Source: Flemingiibacterium sp045579745 (lineage in GTDB: Bacteria; Bacillota; Clostridia; Oscillospirales; CAG-272). From it: a stretch of 64,000 bases of DNA. Positions 7,774 to 15,543 of this stretch are shown here, in pieces. Under the pieces are notes generated by a model, which was not told the origin of the DNA, did not search any database, and saw only the letters and a program-made list of their open reading frames with translations. Where the stretch lies: assembly GCA_045579745.1 (NCBI GenBank), contig JAZNMQ010000072.1:10632-74631 (forward strand), given 5' to 3'. Every line of letters starts with the position of its first letter. The first letter of the stretch is position 1. The translations under genes were made by a program, and so were the position numbers.

Positions 7774-9648
7774 ATGAATTTTGAGAGTATACAAAAGAAA
7801 ATAGACGAGCTCAAAGTATTAACATTGCCTCAAATGCAGGAATTGGCAAAGGATATTCGCTCTGTGATTTTGGATACTGTTTCAAAGAACGGTGGACATT
7901 TGGCGGCGAATTTAGGAATGGTTGAGGCTACGATTGTGCTTCATAAGATTTTTGACTCGCCAAACGACAAAATCATATTCGATGTCGGACACCAATGCTA
8001 TGCCCATAAGATTTTAAGCGGCAGACTTGAGGAATTTTCAACGCTGAGGACATATGGCGGTATTTCGGGGTTTACAAACCGTTTCGAAAGCGAGCACGAT
8101 GTTTTGTACGAAGGACACTGCGGAACCTCAATATCTGCGGCGCTTGGCATTGCGGAAGCGAACAGACTTAAAGGAAATGATAATTACGCTGTTGCGATAG
8201 TCGGCGACGGAGCCTTGACTAACGGCATGATATATGAAGCGCTTAACAACTGCGCGGAAAAAAAGCTTAATTTAATCATTCTTATTAACGACAATGAGAT
8301 GTCTATATCCAAAAATGTCGGTGGACTTCACAATTATCTATCAAGGATTCGCACAAGCAAGGGCTATTTCACCTTCAAGAGAAAATTTGAATCTATATTA
8401 GACCGCATTCCGATTATCGGCTATAAACTTGCAAAGCTTTTTAAGAATATCAAGGACTTTTTCAAAAGATGGGTTATTAAAGACAACTTCTTTGAAGATA
8501 TGGGACTTGTATACCTCGGACCTGTTGACGGACACAATATGGAGAGGCTGACGGAGGTTTTGGAGGAAGCAAAGCTAAAGCATATTCCGTGCGTTGTTCA
8601 TATGAGAACGCAAAAGGGAAAGGGTTATCGGCTCGCCGAGGAGAGCCCCGACCAATATCATGCGGTTTCGGCGTTTGATCTTGACAGCGGCGTAACCGTT
8701 TCAAATGAGTTGACTTTCTCAACCTTTATCGGAAACGAAATGTGCCGTTTAGCTTCAGAGGATGAGCACATTTGTGCGATTACTGCGGCTATGACCGACG
8801 GAACAGGGCTTACAAGATTTTCAAGGGAATTTGAGGCGCGCTTCTTTGATGTCGGTATTTCCGAGGAGCATGCAATAACCTTTGCGAGTGGCTTGGCTGT
8901 AAACGGTATGAAGCCCGTTGTTATGCTTTATTCTACCTTCGCGCAAAGGTCGTTTGACCAGATATTTCACGATCTGGCTATACAAAAGCTTCCGATGGTG
9001 CTTGCGCTTGACAGATGCGGAATCGTTCCGGGGGATGGAATAACACATCAGGGAATTTTCGATTATGCGCTCTTTTCGATCCTGCCGAACGTGTGTATAT
9101 ATTCTCCTGAGAGCTACGCCGATGTCAGAAATGCGCTTGAGGCTTCACTTGACAGCGATACGCTTTCGATAATCAGATATCCAAAGGGCGTTGAGAATGT
9201 TGAATACGAGAAATCGGAAAGCTTCATAACATCGGAAAACAATTATTTTGCACATACAGAAAAAATCGAAGACGCCGAAATCGTGATCGTTTCATACGGA
9301 CGGCTCTCGTATCAAGGCTATTTAGCATATAAGTCGCTCTGCGAAAAGCACAGCGTTGGTCTTGTTAAACTAAAGCTCATCTATCCGCTTGACAAATTCG
9401 ATATTGTTAAGCTTTGCCCAAATGCGAAGCTGATCTATGTAATCGACGAGGGCATTTCAAACGGCGGATTCGCCGAGAAGCTGACGGCTGTATTAATCGA
9501 GGGCGGATATAAGAATCATATTGCGTCAACCTCGATATATGATTACATCGAGCATGGCGATCTTGACACGTTAATGCATGAATGCGGTTTTACGGCAGAG
9601 CAAATTGTATCTGAAATTAAGAGCCTCGCCGATGAGCTTGGCATTTAA
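7774..9648 (+). CDS. dxs: 1-deoxy-D-xylulose-5-phosphate synthase
   Basis: 624 residues, full length. It condenses pyruvate and glyceraldehyde 3-phosphate to DXP, the first step of the MEP isoprenoid pathway and a precursor for thiamine and pyridoxal. Seen: His42 in GGHLAANLG (E. coli H49), the ThDP/Mg motif GDGALTNG (144-151) with NDN downstream, and the catalytic Glu364 in SEEH (E. coli E370). Start at 7774 follows AGAGAGGG. The gene has its own consensus promoter and a leader with a terminator hairpin, so expression may be attenuated. A MATE gene follows after 46 bp. Confidence 0.95.
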   Translation: MNFESIQKKIDELKVLTLPQMQELAKDIRSVILDTVSKNGGHLAANLGMVEATIVLHKIFDSPNDKIIFDVGHQCYAHKILSGRLEEFSTLRTYGGISGFTNRFESEHDVLYEGHCGTSISAALGIAEANRLKGNDNYAVAIVGDGALTNGMIYEALNNCAEKKLNLIILINDNEMSISKNVGGLHNYLSRIRTSKGYFTFKRKFESILDRIPIIGYKLAKLFKNIKDFFKRWVIKDNFFEDMGLVYLGPVDGHNMERLTEVLEEAKLKHIPCVVHMRTQKGKGYRLAEESPDQYHAVSAFDLDSGVTVSNELTFSTFIGNEMCRLASEDEHICAITAAMTDGTGLTRFSREFEARFFDVGISEEHAITFASGLAVNGMKPVVMLYSTFAQRSFDQIFHDLAIQKLPMVLALDRCGIVPGDGITHQGIFDYALFSILPNVCIYSPESYADVRNALEASLDSDTLSIIRYPKGVENVEYEKSESFITSENNYFAHTEKIEDAEIVIVSYGRLSYQGYLAYKSLCEKHSVGLVKLKLIYPLDKFDIVKLCPNAKLIYVIDEGISNGGFAEKLTAVLIEGGYKNHIASTSIYDYIEHGDLDTLMHECGFTAEQIVSEIKSLADELGI

Positions 9649-9694
9649 AGTGCTGTCAATCTGATTAAAATGAGATCAAAGAGGGTGTCACAAA

Positions 9695-11047
9695 TTGCAA
9701 AATGATATAGAAAAACAAAACAGTCAATTCCTCGAAATGACAGAGCGGCCGATAGAACAGCTCCTTATAAAGCTCTCGATTCCCGCAATCATCAGCATGA
9801 TGATAACCAACATCTATAATATTGCCGATACAGCTTTTGTGGGCATGCTCGGCACGAGTCCGAGCGGAGCTACGGGAGTTGTCTTCAGCTTCATGGCGAT
9901 ACTTCAGGCTGTTGCGTTTATGTGCGGACAGGGCGCGGGAAGCATTATGTCGCGAAGGCTCGGTGCAAAAAAGTTAAACGAGGCAACCGAATACAGCTCG
10001 ACGGGATTTTTCCTATCATTCGGGCTCGGCGTGCTTCTGTGTGCAGGAACCTTTGCATTCATGCCTTGGCTGCTTCAGATTTTGGGAAGCACGGACACGA
10101 TTTACCCTTACGCTAAGGTTTATATTACATATATCGCAGTAGCCGCGCCGTTCTTTTGCTCGAGCTTGACGATGAACAATCTGCTTCGCTACGAGGGAAA
10201 GGCTAAGCTCGGCTCGGTCGGAATGATGATCGGAGCACTTTTGAATATTCTGCTTGACCCGATATTGATGTTCGGCTTGAATCTGGGAATCGCAGGTGCG
10301 GGAATTGCGACCGCCTTTTCTCAGATTGTCAGCTTTGCGGTGCTTCTTTTCATGTTCGTTTCGGGAAAAACGCAGACAAAAATTTCGATAAAATACATCT
10401 CACGCGAGATAGGAGCTTACCTTAACATTGCGGCAACGGGCTTCCCGAGCCTGCTTCGCCAAGGACTTGCAAGTGTTTCGGGAATGCTTCTCAATCAAAG
10501 TGCAAGAGTTTATGGCGATGCAGCGATTTCGGCATTCAGTGCTGTTTCACGAGTCAGCTTCTTTTCAATGGCGATTGCAATCGGAATCGGTCAAGGCTTC
10601 CAGCCGATCAGCAGCTTTAATTTTGGTGCGGGCAAGCGTGAACGCGTTAAAAAGGCGTTTTGGACCGCGATGGCATATGAGGAAATCGTATTGTTTGTGC
10701 TGTCGGTTCCGATGTTTATATTCGCGCCCGAGCTGATTCGCATGATGCGCAACGACCCTGAGGTTATAGAGATCGGAAAACGCGCACTCAAGCTTATGTG
10801 TGTTGCCTCGATCTTTATTCCGCCTACGATGATGGTGGAGATGGGCTTCCAAAGCATCGGCGCAAGACTTTTAGCTACCATCTCCTCAAGCCTCAGAAGC
10901 GGAATCCTGCTCATACCGTCATTGCTTATTCTCGCGAATACAAGAGGACTTTCAGGAATACAAGAGGCACAGCCGTTATCATTCGTATTGTCGTTTATGG
11001 CGTGTATTTTCCTTTGCAGAATTTATTTAAATAAGCTCAAGGACTGA
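9695..11047 (+). CDS. MATE family multidrug/Na+ antiporter
   Basis: ~450 residues with about 12 hydrophobic segments in two halves. The N-terminus is typical of clostridial MATE proteins (RPIEQLLIKLSIPAIISMMI; NIADTAFVG). The call uses a TTG start at 9695, 8 bp after GAGGGTG. The first in-frame ATG is at 9737, just before the conserved TERPIEQ, and is the alternative. It should export cationic drugs or metabolites in exchange for Na+ or H+ across the cytoplasmic membrane. Probably read through from dxs, since no terminator was seen between them. Substrate unknown. Confidence 0.88.
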   Translation: MQNDIEKQNSQFLEMTERPIEQLLIKLSIPAIISMMITNIYNIADTAFVGMLGTSPSGATGVVFSFMAILQAVAFMCGQGAGSIMSRRLGAKKLNEATEYSSTGFFLSFGLGVLLCAGTFAFMPWLLQILGSTDTIYPYAKVYITYIAVAAPFFCSSLTMNNLLRYEGKAKLGSVGMMIGALLNILLDPILMFGLNLGIAGAGIATAFSQIVSFAVLLFMFVSGKTQTKISIKYISREIGAYLNIAATGFPSLLRQGLASVSGMLLNQSARVYGDAAISAFSAVSRVSFFSMAIAIGIGQGFQPISSFNFGAGKRERVKKAFWTAMAYEEIVLFVLSVPMFIFAPELIRMMRNDPEVIEIGKRALKLMCVASIFIPPTMMVEMGFQSIGARLLATISSSLRSGILLIPSLLILANTRGLSGIQEAQPLSFVLSFMACIFLCRIYLNKLKD

Positions 11048-11081
11048 AAAAACGGTGGTTGGAAAACAACCACCGTTTTTT
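11047..11081. terminator. Bidirectional terminator between the MATE gene and the methyltransferase-like gene
   Basis: A perfect 15-bp stem AAAAAACGGTGGTTG / CAACCACCGTTTTTT with a 5-nt loop, A-tract on one side and T-tract on the other. It can serve both converging genes. Confidence 0.92.
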
Positions 11082-11142
11082 CAAGAGATATGATGTACTA
11101 TTTTAAGTAAAGCCAAAACGTAGTGCAGTCTGAGGCACAAAG

Positions 11143-12123
11143 TCAATTCTCTAAAGGATATTTGCCGTATTTTTCAAGCGCGGCGTAGTATGCCGCCATG
11201 TGTTCCTCGGGTATCGGCATTGCCTGGTCGGGTGCGCAGAAATAGCCGCCGTCTGCACCGAGAAGGGAAATCACGCGCTTAACCTCAGCGTCAATTGCTT
11301 CGATCGGTCCTGATTCGAGCAGGGCTGTAGCGATCGCACCGTGAATGCACATTCTGTTTTTGGTAACCTCAATGACTTTGGATAAATCGTTTGCTGTTGC
11401 CTGAACAGGATTGAGGATATCGACTCCAAGCTCGATAAATGTTTCAAGAATAGGCTCGATATGACCGCATGAGTGGAAGTGGATCTTTACGCCGCGTTTT
11501 TTATAGAAGTCAAACAAACGGCGGTATTCGGGAATCAGAAATTCCTCGATCAGCTCCTTCGACATTAAAAGCGCACGCTGTGTTCCGAGATCGTCGCTCA
11601 TCGTGACGACCTCAACGCCGCACTTTATGTAATGCTCTGCGATTCCAAGCTGAAAATCCATGATTTTATGGAAGATCTTCTTTGCGTATTCCGGCTCGGT
11701 GAACATGTAAATCATCATGTTTTCCATTCCGACAAGCATGTAGCTCTTTTCCCACAGCGTATCTCTGTGGCTTCCGACGACGAAGCGATTTTTTCTGTCC
11801 TCATCGGTTATGCGCTCGGCAATTTCGTAGATTTTTCCGCAGATGCGCTCATCGTTCGGGTCAGGCCAAGCATAGCTGTCGAACGCTTCCATCTCGGCAA
11901 GCGGATTGCCTTTTGGGAAGCCCATAACATTCGCATGCTCCTTGTGCCACTCGGTTCCCCAGATATCAGTCCAAACAGAGCCTACGGGGCAGTTATGACC
12001 GCCGCCGTTATATCCCTCATGGTTAACGCCGGTGTATACTAACGTAATGCTTGGAAGCTCCTTTTGGATATATTCGGGCTTTCCGAATTTGAGTATTTCG
12101 AGTGCGTTTTCCTTTGGATTCAT
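11143..12123 (-). CDS. UroD/MtaA-superfamily protein, probable corrinoid-dependent methyltransferase (copy 1)
   Basis: 326 residues of the uroporphyrinogen decarboxylase superfamily. It has the His-x-Cys zinc motif His217-Ser-Cys219 followed 77 residues later by Cys296 (GGYFC). This H-x-C...C set is that of methylcobamide:coenzyme M methyltransferases (MtaA/MtbA/CmuA) and is not part of the heme enzyme. A role in heme synthesis is therefore unlikely; a Zn-activated thiol or other acceptor and a methyl-corrinoid donor are inferred. It is the second gene of an operon, 14 bp after the heparinase-like gene. A close paralogue is at 62988-63962. No corrinoid protein gene is nearby. Confidence 0.78.
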   Translation of the reverse strand: MNPKENALEILKFGKPEYIQKELPSITLVYTGVNHEGYNGGGHNCPVGSVWTDIWGTEWHKEHANVMGFPKGNPLAEMEAFDSYAWPDPNDERICGKIYEIAERITDEDRKNRFVVGSHRDTLWEKSYMLVGMENMMIYMFTEPEYAKKIFHKIMDFQLGIAEHYIKCGVEVVTMSDDLGTQRALLMSKELIEEFLIPEYRRLFDFYKKRGVKIHFHSCGHIEPILETFIELGVDILNPVQATANDLSKVIEVTKNRMCIHGAIATALLESGPIEAIDAEVKRVISLLGADGGYFCAPDQAMPIPEEHMAAYYAALEKYGKYPLEN

Positions 12124-12137
12124 AAGTATAGTTCTCC

Positions 12138-13838
12138 CTATTCTGCCGTTATTTTGGCGGTAAATATCTCAACTCCGTCGCTAAGCTTCAAATCAATGCA
12201 GTAGACGAGGTCGGAGTTTGTTATAACGTTGTTGTTTTCGTCAAGACGGTAGCCGTGCTTGACATGCTCCTCCGTTGATACGGATGGTGTGCAAATTGCA
12301 GGATCAAAACACAGCGTGGTTCTGCCGAGCTTTATTTTGCCGCTCGTTATCTCAGGCTGTCGGAGGGTAATAAAGCGCTCTGTAATCTCGCAGTCGGTCT
12401 TGAAGTGATCTGTGAGAGTAATGCCGCTTTCATTATATTCGAATTTTCGCTCAAATGAAGTGAGCTTTGGCAGATCGTACGCCTTTTCAAGCTTATAAGT
12501 GACAACGCCGTTGTCAACCGAAAACTCGCTCGCATATTTCTTGCCGTCCTTTTGACCGAAGCCGTCAAATATCGGAACGCTGTGGCTGAATGAGTTGTTG
12601 CAGAAGGTTTCATAGCGGTGGCTGTTAAAGTAATCCTTTGTGTAAAGCCCCGAGCCGAGGTCGCATAAAGCTTGCCCGTCCTTGTCGGAGAAGATGAAGC
12701 TTCCGAGGTCGTTGTGATTGTGAGGCTCATCATTGTCGCCGCCCTTTGCCGCGCAGGAATAATTTTCGCGGTTAACGATAGCATGCTGTGCATCAGGCAG
12801 GAAATGGTCTGACAGGTGAACGCCGCTTCTTTTAACGCTTGGGTCGAGGCAGAGCAGCGTGCGAAGTCTTGCACAAAATTGAACCTGACCGAGATGCAAA
12901 CAGCTGTGAGCATCATCGAGTACGTCAACATCGTCGGGATAAACCGAGTGGAGATAATGCGCAAGTCCCAAATCAACGCTTCCGTTTCGTCCGCCGTCGG
13001 AGAAGCTTGTTATCGTGTTTCCGCAGAGGAATACTCGGGCAGGGAAGGTTGCGATGTTTTTGACCTTAGGATCCAAAAAGTAATTGATCTTGCCGTTTGT
13101 ATATTTTAGGAGCAGATCCGCCAAAAACGTGAAAAAGCCGAAGCCGTATGACCAATATCCAAAGCCCTCGCGGCATGTTCCGTCAGACGGGAAGCTGTTT
13201 AAAAAGGCATTCGCGGTCGAACACAATCTCGGGATAGAGAGCTCGAGCAGCTTTGGGTCAACATGTATCAAGCAATTAGCGACGCTGAATGCACAAACAG
13301 AAGCCCAGTTGTTTTCCGATTGACACCAGCCGTGGTTATTGTTGAGGTAAGGTGTGATGATTCTGCGGCGCACCTCAGCTCTGACGCGCTTTATTACGGG
13401 AGTATCGAGTCTATCCTCAAAAATCTCGCAAATTTCGGAAAGGGCAGAGCCTGTTTCGGATGCGAAAAGATCAATACAATACGGGTCACCATCAACATTT
13501 CCACCGCAATGCGCGGGAACTGCCCAACTGTACTCGTCGCAAATCGCCCACATGATATCCTGGAGCTCGTTAAGATAATGCTCCTCCTCGGGATAGATAA
13601 GTGCAAGCAATGCGCATGAGGACAAAAATGCGCGGCGTTTATACCAAGGGTTTTCATATTCTCCTCGGCTGCCGTTCTTGTGGAACATCCAACGGCTGCT
13701 GTATGAAAGAAACGGAACATTCTTGAAGAAATCCGGATTGTAATCATGTTTTATTCTGTCAAGTATGGGTGCATAATCGGGAGAGGTTTTAACTTTCTCC
13801 CAAAATTCCTTGTCGAATACTTTTTCAAGTAATACCAT
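12138..13838 (-). CDS. Heparinase II/III-family polysaccharide lyase-like protein
   Basis: Start chosen at 13838 because GTGAGGA lies just upstream; a start 14 codons further up lacks one. 566 residues: an N-terminal alpha-helical toroid (residues ~1-300, with a SENNWASVCAFSVAN segment) and a C-terminal beta-sandwich opened by PHNHNDLGSF, the Heparinase_II_III signature. There is no signal peptide, so it probably acts in the cytoplasm on imported oligosaccharides. It should cleave uronate-containing glycans by beta-elimination. First gene of a - strand operon with the MtaA/UroD homologue. Glycan unknown. Confidence 0.8.
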   Translation of the reverse strand: MVLLEKVFDKEFWEKVKTSPDYAPILDRIKHDYNPDFFKNVPFLSYSSRWMFHKNGSRGEYENPWYKRRAFLSSCALLALIYPEEEHYLNELQDIMWAICDEYSWAVPAHCGGNVDGDPYCIDLFASETGSALSEICEIFEDRLDTPVIKRVRAEVRRRIITPYLNNNHGWCQSENNWASVCAFSVANCLIHVDPKLLELSIPRLCSTANAFLNSFPSDGTCREGFGYWSYGFGFFTFLADLLLKYTNGKINYFLDPKVKNIATFPARVFLCGNTITSFSDGGRNGSVDLGLAHYLHSVYPDDVDVLDDAHSCLHLGQVQFCARLRTLLCLDPSVKRSGVHLSDHFLPDAQHAIVNRENYSCAAKGGDNDEPHNHNDLGSFIFSDKDGQALCDLGSGLYTKDYFNSHRYETFCNNSFSHSVPIFDGFGQKDGKKYASEFSVDNGVVTYKLEKAYDLPKLTSFERKFEYNESGITLTDHFKTDCEITERFITLRQPEITSGKIKLGRTTLCFDPAICTPSVSTEEHVKHGYRLDENNNVITNSDLVYCIDLKLSDGVEIFTAKITAE

Positions 13839-13888
13839 AATATCCTCACTTTCGGCATCACAGAGCCATATTTTGTACAACTGGAATT

Positions 13889-13917
13889 ATTATAGCATTG
13901 GTATAGCTAAAAAGCAA
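13889..13917 (-). promoter_or_regulatory. Promoter of the heparinase operon
   Basis: On the - strand: TTGCTT (13917-13912), 17-bp spacer, TATAAT (13894-13889). Confidence 0.65.
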
Positions 13918-13981
13918 CAATCATAAGAAAAAATTATAAAAATTTTCAAAGACGCTAATTCGAATGCAACCAGCGTGTCGA

Positions 13982-14010
13982 TTGACAGGTATTCTTCAGT
14001 ATGTTATAAT
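13982..14010 (+). promoter_or_regulatory. Consensus promoter of the APH-like kinase gene
   Basis: TTGACA (13982-13987), 17-bp spacer, TATAAT (14005-14010). Divergent from the heparinase promoter. Confidence 0.85.
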
Positions 14011-14091
14011 ATACGCAGATGGTATATAAGCAAAAACAGACTTGGATTCAGCAAAAATTCTTCCCGACGGGATAAAAAATTCGGAGATGCT

Positions 14092-14892
14092 ATGAAACTT
14101 ACACCGATCACAATAAACATCAGCGACTACCCTGATACGCTGCACCGCATTTTAACCGGTGCGCAGATATTCGACAGCAGCTCATCGCCTATGGCGAGGG
14201 TGCTTTATATTCAGCGCGACGGAGTATGTACTCACCACGCGCGCGATTACTTTTTGAAAACAGCCGCTCGAGGCAGTCTGAAACAGGAATACGAGCTGAC
14301 GCGCTATTTTAACAAAAAAGGGCTTGCCGCAGATTCGCAGTTGTTGACCGACGATGCGCACGACTACCTTTTGACAGAGGCAGTTCCAGGCAAGGATTGC
14401 ACGGATGCGATGTATCTTTCCGATCCCAAACGCCTCTGCGACACGCTTGCTCAGATCCTTTTCACGCTTCATGAAATCGAGCATGATGACTGCAATATCA
14501 ATCATACTGACAGATATATCAAAACAATCGAGCAAAATTACCGAGCAGGGGATTTCGATTTATCATACTGCGATTCGCCCGAGATAAAAACGGCGGATGA
14601 GGCTTACAAATATGCAAAGGAGCATATAGGGCTGCTTGAGAGAAACACGCTTCTTCACGGCGATTACTGCCTGCCGAATGTGATACTTCGCGACTGGAAG
14701 CTTAGCGGCTTTGTAGATGTCGGAAACGGCGGCGTCGGCGACAGGCATGTCGATTTGTTTTGGGGCGCGTGGACGCTTCGGTATAATCTCGGCACAGACG
14801 AGTATCGCCAAAGATTCTTTGACGCATACGGCAGAGATAGAGTAGATACGCAAAGGCTCAAGCTTATCGGAATTTGTGAGGTTTTCGGATAA
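14092..14892 (+). CDS. Aminoglycoside 3'-phosphotransferase-like kinase
   Basis: Start at 14092 follows CGGAGA and matches the family N-terminus; an upstream in-frame ATG at 13975 would precede the promoter. 266 residues. The catalytic loop LLHGDYCLPNVIL (about residues 182-194) and the metal-binding segment FVDVGNGGVGDRHVDL (~200) are those of APH(3') enzymes, which phosphorylate 3'-OH of aminoglycosides using ATP. N-lobe features are also present (YFLKTA, LLTEAVPGKD). Whether it confers resistance or acts on another small molecule cannot be told. Followed after 76 bp by a sigma factor gene. Confidence 0.8.
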   Translation: MKLTPITINISDYPDTLHRILTGAQIFDSSSSPMARVLYIQRDGVCTHHARDYFLKTAARGSLKQEYELTRYFNKKGLAADSQLLTDDAHDYLLTEAVPGKDCTDAMYLSDPKRLCDTLAQILFTLHEIEHDDCNINHTDRYIKTIEQNYRAGDFDLSYCDSPEIKTADEAYKYAKEHIGLLERNTLLHGDYCLPNVILRDWKLSGFVDVGNGGVGDRHVDLFWGAWTLRYNLGTDEYRQRFFDAYGRDRVDTQRLKLIGICEVFG

Positions 14893-14968
14893 ATTTTTCA
14901 AAAGCTGTAACCTTTGCATGCTAAAATCCTACTTTATAGATGAAGGACGCTTATAAGGGGGCGAAAAA

Positions 14969-15511
14969 ATGGAAGATTACGAAATAATCGCGCTATACTT
15001 CGACCGCTCTGAGGATGCAATTTCCCAAACGCAGATAAAGTACGGCAAATACCTAAAAAGCATTGCCTGCCGTATTCTGCAAAGCGAGGAGGACGCTGAC
15101 GAATGCGTGAATGATATGTACATAGGTGCATGGAACAGCATTCCGCCCGAAAGACCGCGTGATTTAAAGTATTACCTTGCCGCACTTGCGAGGAATATCG
15201 CACTTAACCGATTCGACTATAACACGGCAAAAATGCGAAACAGCGATTCCGTGCTGGCACTTGATGAGCTCGAAGGGTGCCTGCCGACAACGGATGGAGC
15301 GTTTGATGATGCGGTCATTCTGAAGGAAACAATCAACCGCTTTTTAGCCTCGCTCGACAAGAGGACGCGTATTGTTTTCATGCAGAGATATTGGTATCTC
15401 TGTTCCGTTGACGAAATTGCAAAAACAAACCAAATGTCAGTATCGAACGTAAAAGTTAGCCTTCACCGTACACGAAACAAATTCAAACAGTTTCTCGAAT
15501 TGGATGAATAA
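14969..15511 (+). CDS. ECF-type RNA polymerase sigma factor
   Basis: 180 residues with region 2 (residues ~20-85; EEDADECVNDMYIGAWNSIP) and region 4 (~125-175; IAKTNQMSVSNVKVSLHRTRNKF), separated by a short linker; no region 1 or 3. AAGGGGG precedes the ATG at 14969. The gene is followed 32 bp later by a membrane-anchored beta-propeller protein, and the pair resembles an ECF sigma with its anti-sigma/sensor. The target regulon is unknown; autoregulation is likely for this class. No clear -35/-10 of an ECF type was identified. Confidence 0.9.
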   Translation: MEDYEIIALYFDRSEDAISQTQIKYGKYLKSIACRILQSEEDADECVNDMYIGAWNSIPPERPRDLKYYLAALARNIALNRFDYNTAKMRNSDSVLALDELEGCLPTTDGAFDDAVILKETINRFLASLDKRTRIVFMQRYWYLCSVDEIAKTNQMSVSNVKVSLHRTRNKFKQFLELDE

Positions 15512-15543
15512 GTTTAAACCGTCAGAAAGGAATGGTCATAATT

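Noticed and set aside
11143..12123. Annotation as heme-pathway uroporphyrinogen decarboxylase
   Set aside because: The HxC...C zinc motif and the absence of other heme genes favour the MtaA branch of the superfamily.
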